Origin: Diplolepis rosae
Taxonomy: Eukaryota; Arthropoda; Insecta; Hymenoptera; Diplolepididae
Length of the DNA: 64,000 bases
Direction: 5' to 3'
Assembly: GCA_030998225.1 (NCBI GenBank)
Contig: JAPYXD010000704.1
Location: forward strand, 15,719,501-15,783,500
A program made the position numbers and the translations under genes. Shown here piece after piece: positions 10,671 through 22,820 of the stretch; positions within the stretch are counted from its first letter, which is position 1, and every line of letters begins with the position of its first letter. The notes beneath the pieces were generated by a model. That model was not told the origin of the DNA. It was given only the letters and a program-made list of their open reading frames with translations, and did not search any database.

Positions 10671-12377
10671 TTCAATATATAAATTTATAAATTTCAAGAG
10701 AAAAAAAAATCAAAACATGCAATTAGAGCAGCTCTTGGAACATCTTAATGTTATGTAGTTAAAAAGTTAGATTAAATCATAAAGAACTACATTGGTGTAT
10801 CAAATTGAATTTGCACAAATTAAAGTTTACTAGTCGTGTATTTGCTTTTTATGTAAATTTTTTATAATGAATTTATGAAAAATTTACACAAAATTTGCAT
10901 ATAAAATGTGCCTTTAGGAAATGTACATAAAATTTGCATCAAACTGCGGACACAGCGGTTCGTAAATTTTGTGTAAATTTTCCTTCAGAATACCCGCTAA
11001 CGAGAGAAACGCGAGTTTTAAGCAGAGCGAAAATGCGCGCTTTCGATCCGCTCAAGTAAAAACTGGAATTTAAGAAATATAAAAAACAAATGAGCACTAT
11101 TTTTACATCCTCTTTTTATGTCCTAATTTGATCGTTTAATTCAATTTAACTTCGAACAAAGCGAAAATTTAAAAAAAAAATGGCGGGAAATCGACTACTT
11201 TTTTCTTAATCTACAAGCACCTAACCTAGCGTAACTGAACCCATTTGCTGCCATTTGTTTCGGCGAATTTCCACTTTATACCGAAACGGGTTAAGTTACG
11301 ATCGGGCGCTTGTGGTTTAGAAAAAAATAGGTTCATTTTTCACCAATTTATTTGAGTTATTAATATTATTATTATAAATGGCTGGTATTAATATTATTAT
11401 TATTATTAATGATGATCCTCACATTTGGCCACGATATTAATTAAAGTTGTGGCAAAATTGTCGATTTTACATTTCTAAAACTTCATTGAAAGTTTTTGCA
11501 AAATTTATTAATTTCTAAATTCGCAGTTTCGGAAAAAATTTTGTAAATAATTTTCATACACATTTATGTGGAAAAATCCAAAATATGTGTACAAGTTTCT
11601 GAAAAATTCTTTCAAAGACGTGCCGTGAATATTTGTTTTAAATTCAAAAGAAATTTACTTAAAGTTTTAGTATGATTGCTTATAAAACTTGTTCAAATAT
11701 TTTGGATTTTTTCACATAAATTTCATGCACGTTTACACATGTTATTCATTTATTCATTCATTTACATGAATAAATAATATAAATTGATTCATTTGATAAA
11801 ATTATTACCTGAAGGCTCGTTTCATATAAATTCGATGTAAAACATTTACATCTAATTTACACATATTATAATTTACATATAGTACATGAAAAACGAATTT
11901 TAATATAAAATTTTATGTAAATTTGCGTCTATTGAAATCCATTACTACTACACAAGATCGATAAAATCAAAATGGCCGGGACTAGTCGTGACATATCAAG
12001 TGTAATGACTAGCGCCGCAAACAACTACAATACTAGATTATATTCGAGTGTACGCATAAAAACTTGCATACGCACCGGTCACATAAAATAGAATACGTGC
12101 CAATGCACATATTCGGGAAATTACGAGACTCGCGACAATGCTCGCAGGACTGATCGCGCCTCGGCTTCGTCTCGGTTTTGTCTCGGCTTCGTCTCGGCGT
12201 TGCCTCAGCTACGTCTCGGCTACGCCTCGACTACGCTTCTTTTTTCTAAGTGTACTTATAAATTCTTTTTAATGAGCACCCATTACATTTCTCTAGATCG
12301 AGTGAAAAAAATAGGATTCGCTCTTTTTCTTTTCCCGCTGATGGATTTTGAAATGGAGGAAAAATAGCGTATTTGTA
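10671..12377. repeat. AT-rich repeat region with a short G/C-rich tandem repeat at 12150-12238
   Basis: No gene was seen. Repeated words of the type ATTTACATAAAATTTGCAT/TTTACACAAAATTTG recur at 10800-11000 and 11500-11935. An ATT trinucleotide run lies at about 11355-11410. At 12150-12238, about eight degenerate 11-12 bp units of the type CTCGGCTTCGT/CTCGGCTACGT follow one another. Confidence 0.5.
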
Positions 12378-12560
12378 CACTGAGAAAAAAATGCTATTGT
12401 CTATAGCATTTCTAGCAAAAGCATGTTTATCATTAATTTAAATCAAAATGCTGTAGAATTAGTAGCATATGTATCATTTCTTATGAAATATTTTTTTGAA
12501 TCAATAATATACATGCTTTTGGCAGAAATGCTATAGATTTAATAGCTTTTCTTCTCAGTG
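12378..12560. mobile_element. MITE, 183 bp, ends CACTGAGAAAAAAATGCTAT
   Basis: The terminal inverted repeats CACTGAGAAAAAAATGCTAT and ATAGCTTTTCTTCTCAGTG are flanked by TA (12376-12377 and 12561-12562). A second copy lies at 26863-27047. It is non-coding, with a TA duplication as in Tc1/mariner MITEs. Confidence 0.8.
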
Positions 12561-13732
12561 TATGAATGCAAATTCTTAATTATTCTTTATTCAGCCCTTA
12601 TTACCGGGTAAATGCTGGATAACAAAAAAGTACCAAGAGCTGCTATTTTTTAATAAATCGGGAGCATTGTTACTTACCACAATGTAATGTGCTTTTTCCG
12701 GGAAGAGAAAGCTCTTGAAACTGTGTAGAAGCTGTATTTCACTAAAAATTGAATTAAAACACTAATGACATGTTTAAAATTGATACCACTATCATCAAAA
12801 GACAAAAAATTACATACCGTTTGCTTAAGTGCATAAGAGAATTCCAGCTCGAGGAATGAGTAAAAGAACATGTCACTTTTCACTATTGTTAAAAACAATA
12901 AACTGCAGCCTCTCTTGCGGCTGCAGTCTTTTGTTTTTCATATCGCGCGTAAGTATGATATTACCAATAAGGTTATTTCTTTCCGGATATATTTTCGAAG
13001 AAATTATCAAAAGTTGAAAGAAACTAGTTTAAAGTACCATTTAACAAATTTTTCGCTACGCAAATCGACTACTTAAATATAAAAATTATATGCATTTTAT
13101 TTTAAAAAATTTCTTATTACTGTAATTGATTAAATTTATAAAGTAAAAACATTGTTTAATTAATGTTTTCACTTGAACCTTCAAACATTAATCTATTCAA
13201 AATTTTACCAGAAATCTTCCTAAAATTTTACAAAATCTCATAAATGGACATTTTATATATTCGAAAAAAAGTATAATTATTTTGATCATATAATATATTC
13301 TGTAAAAATCTGCATTAGGCTGATCTTACAAAATTGTTGAATGATTTGAAAACTAATCAAAGAATCTTTCAATAAAATTCAAAGTCATTAAATGCTTGAA
13401 GTCTTATTTCATGTTTCTGAAGTCTGAAATGAGAATATTTTGTACCAGATTTTAATTTAAATTTTATCTTAATTTCATATTGCTTAAACAGAGATTTTTA
13501 TTTAAAAAATTAAATGCTGTACGAAAAAGAGAATTTTTTCAAATGAAGTAATTGACTTAAAATGTAAAGAACTTTTCAATTAATATATTGACGTAAAATT
13601 TTAAACATTTTTTGACTTTTTATTTTACTAGTTAATTATATTTCGAGTTTTTAAATCTCCTATTAATTTTACAAGATCTTCCAACAGTTTAATTCAGGCA
13701 AGTATTTTTCAAGTTCAAAATCGATATATTTA
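12561..13732. other. AT-rich DNA, no gene; one small hairpin
   Basis: I see no coding region. A short hairpin at about 12902-12928 (ACTGCAGCC, loop, GGCTGCAGT) stands out. The rest is AT-rich without recognisable repeats. Confidence 0.4.
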
Positions 13733-13736
13733 ATTC

Positions 13737-14658
13737 TGTCACGTTCCGCGACTCTACCACCTAGAGTAACAAACAAATTAAGGAACCAATGAAGGGATCA
13801 AGGCAACATTACCGCGTGCGTGATGATATAGACTCAAGATACAGCAAGATCTAATAAGAAATAGGATGATCGTTAAAATCGAAAGGCAGGTTAAAATGGA
13901 ATTGATATATTTGGCTGTAATATTAATGCCAGGTAATAAATTTCATCGGCGTGTGAGTCATCGGAGAAGGCAACTCATCCGAACTTAAGCTTCAATACCA
14001 AATATGGAAAAGGTAGCACACCTGGTCTTTTACCCCCACCATGATTGACATACTTTGGGCCTATAAAAGGCGAAGGTTCCAATAGAAGTCAGTTCAGTCG
14101 CTTAGTCAACGTCCGATTTCTAAAATGTAACCAACGCGAGTCCAGTTCAGTGTCGTCACTTCTTACCGCGAGTTCAGTCCAGTCAGTGCAGTTCAGTCCA
14201 GCCTCATCAAATTATTCACCGCTAGTCGGACCAGTTCTAATTCGACGCCAAGTTCAACGACTGTAAAAAGTCGTGGAAGTCGCCTTCCAAATTCTCTCTA
14301 AAACCTTGGATCAGAGAATCGACTATCTTAACCGGCTGGACCACGAATTTCCGATCTGACTGAAATTATCTCAACATCCACAAGTGAGGACTCAAGCATT
14401 CATATCCAATCTACTGGACTCATTTCATCACCGACCAAATTCCAACGGAGGGTAATTACTAAGTATTTTAACTTTTATATATTCATGTCCATCTTTTCCA
14501 TGGTGCTCACTTTAAATACTTTTGTTAATAAATATATTTATATGATCAACCCTTCTTATTCACTGACTATTCCTCATCCCTTAGCGAGAATCCTTCCGAT
14601 CCTTACATAAAACGAGGAGATCTTTAAAGAAGAGAAATGTTACGTTTCTGGCGTAACA
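13737..14658 (+). mobile_element. Solo LTR, 922 bp, Gypsy-type
   Basis: The block starts TGTCACG and ends CGTAACA, an inverted pair, and is flanked by the 4-bp duplication ATTC (13733-13736 and 14659-14662). Inside are a TATA box (CCTATAAAAGG, about 14060), a downstream region of repeated AGTTCAGTC words typical of arthropod Gypsy leaders, and AATAAA near 14529. No internal retrotransposon sequence follows, so it is a solo LTR left by recombination. Assignment to Gypsy is from the 4-bp duplication and general style. Confidence 0.75.
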
Positions 14659-14689
14659 ATTCTATAGTACAATTATTTTTATATTAATT

Positions 14690-15060
14690 TTTTTTAGCCT
14701 AAGCATACATTTTGAGTTTAAAATATAAAAATATAATTTATGTGCTTCCATTAGAAATTTTTTCCTTTACGTAGAGTATTACATTTTTGGTTAAAAAAAT
14801 GAAAGATGAAAATATTTCTAACATAAAATTGAGTATATCAATTTTAAACTTGAATAGAAATTTAAATGTTCTATTAAGACATTCTTTTTAATAGAAAATA
14901 ATTCTCTGCTTGAAATTTTTTTAAATGTACGGGTAAGAAGAATAGAAATTCGAAATAGCATTGCAAGGAGGAAGCGAGGAGAATAAGGAGAAGTTGAAGG
15001 TGCCGTTCTCGCACGCACGAACGACGAGATAGAAACAAAAGCAGCGCGTCCCGTCGTCTC
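14690..15060. repeat. Decayed repeat related to 32290-32830 in inverse orientation
   Basis: Words shared with the reverse complement of 32290-32410 include ATAGCATTGCA.GGAGGAAG and GGAGAATAAGGAGAAGT. TTTTTTTAGCCTAAGCA at 14694 matches 32788-32805. It is probably a fragment of the same family as the 32.1-38.9 kb element. The short open frames here are not genes. Confidence 0.5.
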
Positions 15061-15742
15061 TCCCTACTCGCTTCACACGGACACGGCGTGCATTGTGCAA
15101 TCGTGTCTGTAGGTACGCCGGTTTGCAATCTGAGGCTGAGCACACTGATCCAGATCCAGCACAGTGGCGACAGGCATGAAAGACAAAGGGATGGAAAATA
15201 TGTCTATATTTCTTTTGTTTCTTTTAGCCGTTATTCGATTATTCTTGTGCGATAAATAATGTTTCTTCGATTAAAAGTTCTTCGCGTTCATTAGGCTAAT
15301 TTAACCTATATTAAAATTCAAAATTATGCATGCAGCGAGCCTGTAGATAGTTGTAGCGCCTGTGCTATCGCACCGGCATCACAACTCTGTACTTTTGCGT
15401 GCGTGCGCCTATACGAATAGTGGCCGCAGCCTGACAGCTACGACTATGTGACGCGGACTTGCCATGACTATACTTTTTTCAGTATGGCGGAAGGAGAGGG
15501 GGAAGGGATATGTACGTAACATGTAGATATAAGGTGAGATTTCTGTTAAGATTCAGCGAATGATGAAAAATTATATTTACGCAAATAGACGCTTATGAAT
15601 TGAAGTTATATTCCAGCACAAGAAGTTTTCATAAATTGTCAAAAATGAAGTGTGGGTGTCTCGTAATACTTATTGCGATTTTATCTAACGCTAACTCTAC
15701 ACCAGGTATTTATTATCTCTTTTTTTTAAATATTGAGTACAC

Positions 15743-15886
15743 CTACATGGAGAAAAATAATTCCAAAAACTTTGAGCAAAGTTGGGACATATGGACAAGT
15801 TTGAGATTATTTAATATTCAATTACTTATTTCATATACTATGCTAAAAGTTGAGTGAAGTTCCTCGTACTATTTTTCTACGTGTAG
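15743..15886. mobile_element. Short MITE, ends CTACACGGAGAAAAATA
   Basis: The inverted ends CTACATGGAGAAAAATA and TATTTTTCTACGTGTAG enclose about 110 bp. It is shared with copy 3 (49867-50010) and so is older than the duplication. The ends belong to the same family as those of the large element at 28961-40815. Confidence 0.7.
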
Positions 15887-15918
15887 AATAAACAGAAGTC
15901 AATTTAACAATTCTTTTC

Positions 15919-16432
15919 GGTAGGTATTCATTGTACCATAGCTTTAGTTGCCCAAAGTTTCAATTGCCCATAAATTCACCAGAAGTCACTATATTTGAAA
16001 ATTAGTGTCAAGGTGAAATCCCATGACAGCAGAAAACGCAAAGCAGAAAAGGGACAGCCAGTTACAGAAGATCTTAAGATTTCTTTGTTCTTAAAGATGT
16101 TCTGCAATTGGCTGTCCGTTTTCTGCTTTGAATTTTCGGCTGTCGTGGGATGGCACCTTCAGACGAAGATTATAAAAGGAATGTGTTGGCAAAAATTGCG
16201 AGTATATATCCAAAATGGGCGGCAGAGAGCGTTTAAGGGAAATGTACAGGAATCCTGCATTTCCCTTAAGCGCTCTCTACCGCCCATTTTGGATAAATAC
16301 TCGCAATTTTTGCCAGCACATTCCTTTCATAATCTTCGTCTAACACTGCTTTTCAAATATAATGACTTCTGGTGATTTTATGGGCAATTGAAACTTGGGG
16401 CAACTAAAACAATGGTACATTGAATACCTACC
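15919..16432. mobile_element. Foldback MITE, 514 bp, 8-bp duplication TTCTTTTC
   Basis: The ends GGTAGGTATTC are inverted. TTCTTTTC flanks both sides (15911-15918 and 16433-16440). Copy 3 keeps the empty site with one TTCTTTTC at about 50034-50041. The terminal repeats extend some 90 bp. Inside are two more nested palindromes: arms around 16015-16085/16095-16160 (GGTGAAATCCCATGACAGC against GCTGTCGTGGGATGGCACC), and arms around 16160-16240/16255-16340 (CCAAAATGGGCGG against CCGCCCATTTTGG). The 126-codon open frame over it is an accident of the palindrome. Confidence 0.85.
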
Positions 16433-16484
16433 TTCTTTTCGACGTGGCCTAAACGGAAAGTTCATTACGGTATCAGTCACCGAT

Positions 16485-16969
16485 TAGTGATGGGAAATAT
16501 CGGTAATAAAACGTATCGATACATATCGATATTTTTGGGATAGATATCGATAATATCCATATTTATCAATAACATCCCCCACCCTTCGCCAACCTAACCT
16601 GTCTTTATTTAATAGTGTGGCAAATTAAATATAAATTCAGATTACTGACAAATCGAAATACAATGTAAAAAACAATACAAAAGTTATTTATTTGTTGTTG
16701 TATTTCACAATTTTTGAGTTATAAAACATATAATAAATTGATTGAAATCTGTTGAAATTGAACATTTTGAAAAATTATTAACACTATTAAAAACAATTGA
16801 AGATGATCAGAATATAAATATCAATATTCAGCGCAACTCGTGGCCGTTGAACGGTGTCGACGCGGCAAGTCAGGAAAATATCGATACGTATCGTTAAATG
16901 TATCGATACTTTTCGATACGGCGGTGTATCGATATATAGTGATATTTATCGATACTTTTCCTATCACTA
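16485..16969. mobile_element. MITE, 485 bp, ends TAGTGATGGGAAA
   Basis: The ends TAGTGATGGGAAA and the complement of TTTCCTATCACTA are inverted. Flanks TCACCGAT (16477-16484) and TCACTGAT (16970-16977) are an 8-bp duplication with one change, as for hAT elements. Runs of TATCGATA-type words lie inside. It is absent from copy 3 (empty site near 50088). Confidence 0.75.
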
Positions 16970-17124
16970 TCACTGATGTCTAACCAGGGTTGCAAAATTA
17001 CACGTAGCTTGAGGCTTTCCATGTAAATTACGTAAATTACGTAATTTACGTCAAAAACTGTAGTTAATTACATATTCAAGATAGCGAACCTTAAAAGAGT
17101 GTCGAAATTAAAATCGAAATATAA

Positions 17125-19345
17125 AATGAGCAAATCTGAAGGAGGAAAAAGAATGAAAAGCGCAAATAAAATCCCATTGTCGGAATTGAGATTCAAGGGT
17201 TTAAAAGAAACTGATAAAATTGTGGCAAAATGTTTACAGTGCGACAAAATTTTAAAAAACAGTGATTACGATCGGCTTTTAGGTCACAGGTAGGTAAATA
17301 ACAATTAAAATCTATTAATTTATTTGTTTATTATATTTTGGCAATCCCTGGAATATCAATAATTTTAATAGAAAACCTAGAGAAATTATAAATATTTAGC
17401 GAACTACTGTAATATGTTATATTCAGGATAACGTAAATTTCTTCTCAATAAATACTATAGTAATATACAGACTTAATGATGTATGTTAATGCTGTGATCA
17501 CTTTGCTTTATACTTATACTAAATTATTGTTTTATTTATGTTAAGAAACGTCTGTAAAGTGGAATCGACAATAAAATACAATTCTGAGAATGAGAATCAT
17601 CCATCTCAAGAGGACATTACGGAAATGGATAATCCTTTTAAAAAACGTAAAGTAAGTTTATAAAATTTTCAGGGATATTTTATTTACAGCAAAATAAAAT
17701 AATATTGACAGCTTTAATAATAATAATATTTTTAGTTTTTATTCTGAATATATCATATTAATAATATTTAATAATTTCATATTCAAAAATTCAAATTTTA
17801 TTTTATTTATGAGCTTAATTTTTTAACATGTCAGTAGGTAAGTCTTGAAATTTATAAAGATAGTTTTATCAAGTCTATATCATTCAATTCCTAAAGTACA
17901 AAGTTTGGATCAAATACTACGAATTACTTTTAATTTTTAATTACTTTTTTATTTTTATATTTTTACAGGAACATCCAAAAATTGTCACAAGTGATATCCA
18001 TCGACTTTAAACCAGACAAGTGATCCTTCTATTAATCGTTTCTCAATTATTGATATAGCCTTAGCGTTCTTTTTCTTTGCTTGTAACATACCGTTTTCTG
18101 TTGTCGAGTCGTATTTTTTTATAAAATTTGTTAAAGATTTAATGCCGAATTACACACCACCTTCAAGACATGTCTTAAGTACTTCGTTATTGGACATTGT
18201 GTATGCAGATATTCTAAATCGAAATTCATCAATAAGTAGACGAAAACAGCGTTTTGCTATTTGATGGATGGAAGAACTCAAGTAAGAATGAAAAGTACGT
18301 AGTTGGTTTGATTCATAATGTAAATGGCGAAAAAATGTTCCTAAATTCATGGGATTTCACTGAAAAAAGTGAGACTGCGTTAGCATTAAAAGACGTCGTA
18401 GAAAAAGCAACTGTAGATGCAAAAGAAAAATACAATACGAATGTATTCGAGGTTGTTTCTGGCAATGTTTCATCTATGTTATGTATGGGAAAAATGATCG
18501 ACTCTTGGCATCTGACATGTAACAGTCACAGCGGCGATTTATTGGCTAAAGCAGTGGTAGATCATTCTTTTTCAACAAAAGTAACTCAAGTTCTAAAAAC
18601 ATTCAAATCGTCACAGTTAGAAGGAAAACTTACAAAACTTGGTGGAAAACGAATCGTTTTACCAGGGGATACTAGGTGGTGTAGTTACCGCGATGCTTTT
18701 CGATGCTGCCTTGAAAATTTAAATTTTATGCGAAACATAATCATCAAAGAAAGCCTATTAGAGATTAAGAAGGAGATAGTCGATTTGATATCAGACAAAG
18801 ACTTCGAAGAAGAGTTGCTAGTTTATATAATAATTTTTGACAGAATATGTGACCTAGTAAATAAGTGTCAGAGATCTTATTTTAACATTGCTGATGCTGT
18901 TGAGGAATGGTTAAAATTAAAATTTCCAGTCCATCCTTCCACTTCTTGAAGCTCGCTTAAAAAAAGTTATAAATCCAGTCAATTTAGCCGCAAATATTTT
19001 GCACCCCGCATACAAAGGCAAGCTTTTCTTCAATAATCCAAATTATAATGGAATGGCCTTTGAATTTTTTCAAGAAAATTTAAATGACAGTCGTATGGAA
19101 GACTTAGCTGCCTATCAGAGGGAAGAGGGAATTTTTCAAACTCTTATGAAAAAAGATGTGAAATCCTACATTAACAAAATTGGCTAAAAACTTAATGAGA
19201 ATGCCGAGTTCAACCGCGTCAATCGAGCGACTCTTCTCTCAATGGTCGTTTGTTCATAACAAACTCAGGAATCGCTTGACCACTGAGGGATAAAAAAAAA
19301 CTAGTACACGTTTACTACACATTAAAATTATCCGATACTAATGTA
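17125..19345 (+). pseudogene. hAT transposase gene A of the twin-gene element
   Basis: Exon 1 starts at ATG 17125 and ends at the donor at 17292. It carries the first half of a BED finger (KCLQCDKILKNS...GHR). Exon 2 (17546-17650) completes it with NVCKVES. Exon 3 starts at 17969 after TTTTACAG. Downstream come FDGWKNSSKNEKYVVG, a Cys-His motif in SWHLTCNSHSGDLLAK, the hAT PGDTRWCSYRDAF block, DAVEEWLKL, and NPVNLAANILHPAYKGK. The C-terminal dimerisation motif TASIERLFSQWSF is present near 19210, but in another frame. There are also frame breaks at about 18000-18250, a stop at 18947-18949 and a stop at 19185-19187. The gene is broken but keeps every family motif. Confidence 0.8.
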
Positions 19346-21671
19346 AGCGATGATTATTAATGAATATTTTTAAAGCGTGTAAATTGGAATTGTAAAGTAT
19401 TAAATTGTAAATAAAATAAATATGTCAAGTAAATGCGATATACGATTACACGTTCTTCATTGAGTATTATTACCTTTATTTTATGTGCACAATTTGAAAT
19501 TTGCAACAATAAAAGTATCACACGTACCTCAAGTTTTGAACATAATAAGGCAAGAGGATACGAAACTTTCGAAATCAATTAAAACATATATTTCATATAA
19601 ATTATTTTATTTCTCTTTCATGAACAATATGTAATGTTCTTTCAAAACAGAATAGATACATTTAAAATTTTTAAACAAAGTTTTTTATGTAATAAATTCG
19701 TAATTGTATTATTTTATACATACTTTTATAATTTTATACATTTCACCTCACATAAGCCTGCAAAAACTTTTCACTGTTGGAACTTGAAACGAAAACATTT
19801 CTTAAAAACTAATCTTTTTTTCAAATATCGTAATCTTAAATCGTAAATTTTTCATGATTTAAACTTAAAAACATAACAATTTATTGAGAATGAAAGTCTT
19901 ATTTAAATCACAGATTCTTTAATCGTAGAGATATCAACAAGATCAGTCAATTTTTTGCGAAATACAGGGTTTAGGTTCACAAATTCTCGCTCTGTTTCGA
20001 ATCACGTATTCTCAAGTCGTAATACAGGTTTATTAGTTTATCCAATTGTCCCAGAGACAAATTTTTGCGTCCAAGGAAATGGCACTTCAAGTCAATTATG
20101 CAAGCTGGAATTTGAACAACTTTCAGAGCTACCTTTGATAATTCATAAGCTTCATGTTCTGCAGTGTGCCAAAATGCTTTAGGTGACTTTATGTCTCTAT
20201 TAAAAAGCTTTGAAAAGATTCCTTTTCAATTCTTATAATCCGTTAGTTGATTTAAACCTTCGTCATGAAGAATCTCCAGTAAATACTCATTATCTATCCC
20301 TATTTCATTTGCACATAATTTACAACCTCGATATTTAGGATGTAAAAGGTTTGCTGTAACCGAGACCGGCTGCAATATTTCTTCTAAATGATTTTCAATA
20401 CTTGAAGTAAGCTTTCCTTTTATAGAACTCGAATACAAAGTTAACCAATCTTCGACAGCATCTGCAATGGAATAATCCTTCTGTCTGAATTTTCTGATTA
20501 ACTCTACTATTGACTCGTACATTTCAATTAGACTCTTTACTTTAGATTCAAAACTATCAGTGAATAATAGAACTTTTATTTCATCATTAAATTTCTGTTT
20601 ACCCTCAGCTATCAATTTTCTTAAAATTTCTGCGTTTTCTACAAAAAACGAATATGCATAATAGTGTTAATTAGTCCAAGAATCTGCATTATCTGTTAAG
20701 GACATCCCTTTACCGCTAACTTTTAAAATTTCAATTAGTTTTTTATCGCTCTTACAATCATTTAACAGATTACTAACTTTATTATAAGTGTCGAAGTCTG
20801 CAATACTTTCTGCGACAGAGTAAGCAATTTGAATATGGCATTTCAAAAATGATACGTTGTCTGAATTATTGTAGCTTTGAAATGATGATTCCAATACAAC
20901 TGCAAACACATTTAGGAAAGACGTGTTCTTAGCTAAATAAATTGCTTCAGTAGCAATCCTTTTCAGTTCACTGTCATACTCTGTGTGATTCGAAATTTTG
21001 AAACAATTTAGGAAAGTAGTTTTACCATTAATATCTCGTAAAATACCCAATAGATTATTTTCGTTCTCATGTTTTTTCAATAGCATAAATAACACTCCAG
21101 TTGATTTGTTGTGATTTTCATTGGGCTTCACCAATTTATTAAAAGCTTCATCTAGTAAAACGGTAAAACAGATGCCAACTCTTCCGATGTCGGTAGTACA
21201 TATGCTGGGCGCAGACGTTTAATTAAGTTCCTTAAATAATCTTTTTCACCGATGAAATCCACAAAAGATTTAAATTTTGGTTGACGGTAAACAGGTTGAC
21301 GAGGGGCAGATAATTTCTTTGAATCAATTTCAATCAGCTCTCCAGTGGTGCAAGGCTCCAAATCAACAAAGTTGATTGATTAGTCAATAACCTAAAAATA
21401 TATTTTTAAGAATCAATAATTACCCTTTCGAAAAAAAGTATTGGTAAGTATTAGAAATTATACTTCTTTCACGGATAATTCAATTCTTAATCGCAAAAAA
21501 ATATAATTTCCACTACTTACCAATACTTCTTTTTCATCAGCCTAACTACTAAAGAAAACAATTGTTTATTGAAAAAAAGTAATAAAAAGACATAAACTAA
21601 ATTTAATAGTTATATTATAACTTGTGCAAAATTAAGAATATTTTCTATTTTTTTTGTGAACCATCTTTACA

Positions 21672-21692
21672 TATATATATATATATATATAT
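21672..21692. repeat. (TA)n microsatellite
   Basis: A simple TA run of about 20 bp lies inside gene B's first intron region. Confidence 0.8.
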
Positions 21693-21859
21693 CTTTTCAT
21701 ATAAGAATTAAAGACAAGACTTACTTTATTGTTATTGTTTAATTACGCTATTTCTTCTTCTGAAATATTACTTTGATTGAGCACAAGACTCATACTAAAA
21801 GTGCGCGTGCTATCTTGACTTTTGTCAATGAGCATCTGCTACAATAGTATAGTATTTTA

Positions 21860-21975
21860 CATTACATGGGGCGAAACAGAGCGATTGCATGAGTGTGAAG
21901 TTTGCTGCCCGAGTGAAACGAGGGCTGCAATCACACGAAATGCTTTCACTGTGTTTTGTTTCGAATAATGTATAC
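21860..21975. repeat. Imperfect palindrome inside the hAT element
   Basis: Inverted arms of about 45 bp (ATTACATGGGGCGAAACAGAG against CACTGTGTTTTGTTTCGAATAATG) suggest a small MITE of the same style as 25808-25922. Confidence 0.4.
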
Positions 21976-22820
21976 TATTTTTCATAGCAACTCGTTTGAG
22001 AATCTGATTGGTTGTAACTGCGGAGCGGGTTGAAACAGCGACTTTCAACCCTAGGGTTGAAAATCGTAGTTTCAACCCGCTCTACACGTACCGAAAATCG
22101 GATTTTTAAAGGAGGCGCTATGAAAAATCATTTTCAACAGCAATGCATCTTTTCCTGAGAAAAAGTAATTTTTATTTATCATTTGTAATACCTCGATCTA
22201 AATTATTGATATGATTTTTAAAATGTTGAACATACCTATGAGTTTTTAATCTTTCTTTAGCTGTGTTTGTTAATAATTTATTGCACACAGTACACAGAGC
22301 GAAATTTTTCCCACCCTCCTTCTTAAAAATGTACGACAATTCGTTCCAGGCTTCGTGCATTGGCCTACCACCCTTACTCATGTTTAAATTAAAAAATTGA
22401 AATTTGTTAACAAAATGAAGAGATTCGCAAACGATACGCAAAAATTAGGTTAACTTGCACGCCCGCCAAAACTTCATAAACTTCAAAATATAATAGTAAA
22501 TTACATGTAGAAAACCATGTAAATTACATTAGGTATTTTACCTTCGCAACCCTGTGTCTAACATAGCACTCACCTTATTAATAGAGTTGTTTTGTGATTA
22601 AGGTGAATTTAATTTCAATTTAACTTTAATTTGACAAAATGAGTTTAATTTAAAAACTTGTTTCAAGCAGGATAGAAACAAGTTTCCTGATTCCCGAAAC
22701 AAAAACAAAAACTTTAAATGCGTTTTCCCGAAACCCATGTTTTTAAAAGGGTGTCCCTATATAATAGTTGCTAAAAAACCGCTCGACCGATTGTCGTAAA
22801 ATTTTTACCAGATATGTAAA

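Larger units (their letters stand above)
19925..22379 (-). pseudogene. hAT transposase-like gene B of the twin-gene element
   Basis: Reading left from ATG 22379, the BED-type segment MSKGGRPMHEAWNELSYIF is followed by CTVCNKLL and RLKTHRYVQHF. Next come blocks at 21361-21152 (YRQPKFKSFVDFI), 21134-20667 and 20615-20226. The last carries IADAVEDWLTL and VTANLLHPKYRGCK, clear counterparts of gene A. Key positions have changed: where gene A has PGDTRW, B reads SLTDNADSW; the Cys-His motif is reduced to LKCHIQIAYS; and the dimerisation motif is degenerate (VALKVVQIPACI, without the ER.FS part). Few stops interrupt the blocks. B may have been a catalytically dead partner or repressor before it decayed. 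That role is inference. Confidence 0.7.
16985..22554. mobile_element. hAT transposon, 5.6 kb, with two convergent transposase-like genes
   Basis: The ends CAGGGTTGCAAAA (16985) and the complement of CCTTCGCAACCCTG (to 22554) are inverted. The 8-bp duplication TGTCTAAC is perfect on both sides (16977-16984 and 22555-22562). Gene A enters from the left end on +; gene B enters from the right end on -. The two are diverged paralogues that meet at about 19.4-19.9 kb. The deleted copy at 29881-31698 has the same two different subterminal regions, so the two-gene layout is the unit that moves, not two adjacent insertions. Confidence 0.8.

Noticed and set aside
14045..14266. 73-codon open frame
   Set aside because: It lies wholly within the solo LTR leader; the repeated AGTTCAGTC words explain its composition.
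15995..16375. 126-codon open frame
   Set aside because: It runs through a palindromic MITE with precise 8-bp flanks, and the product resembles no protein.
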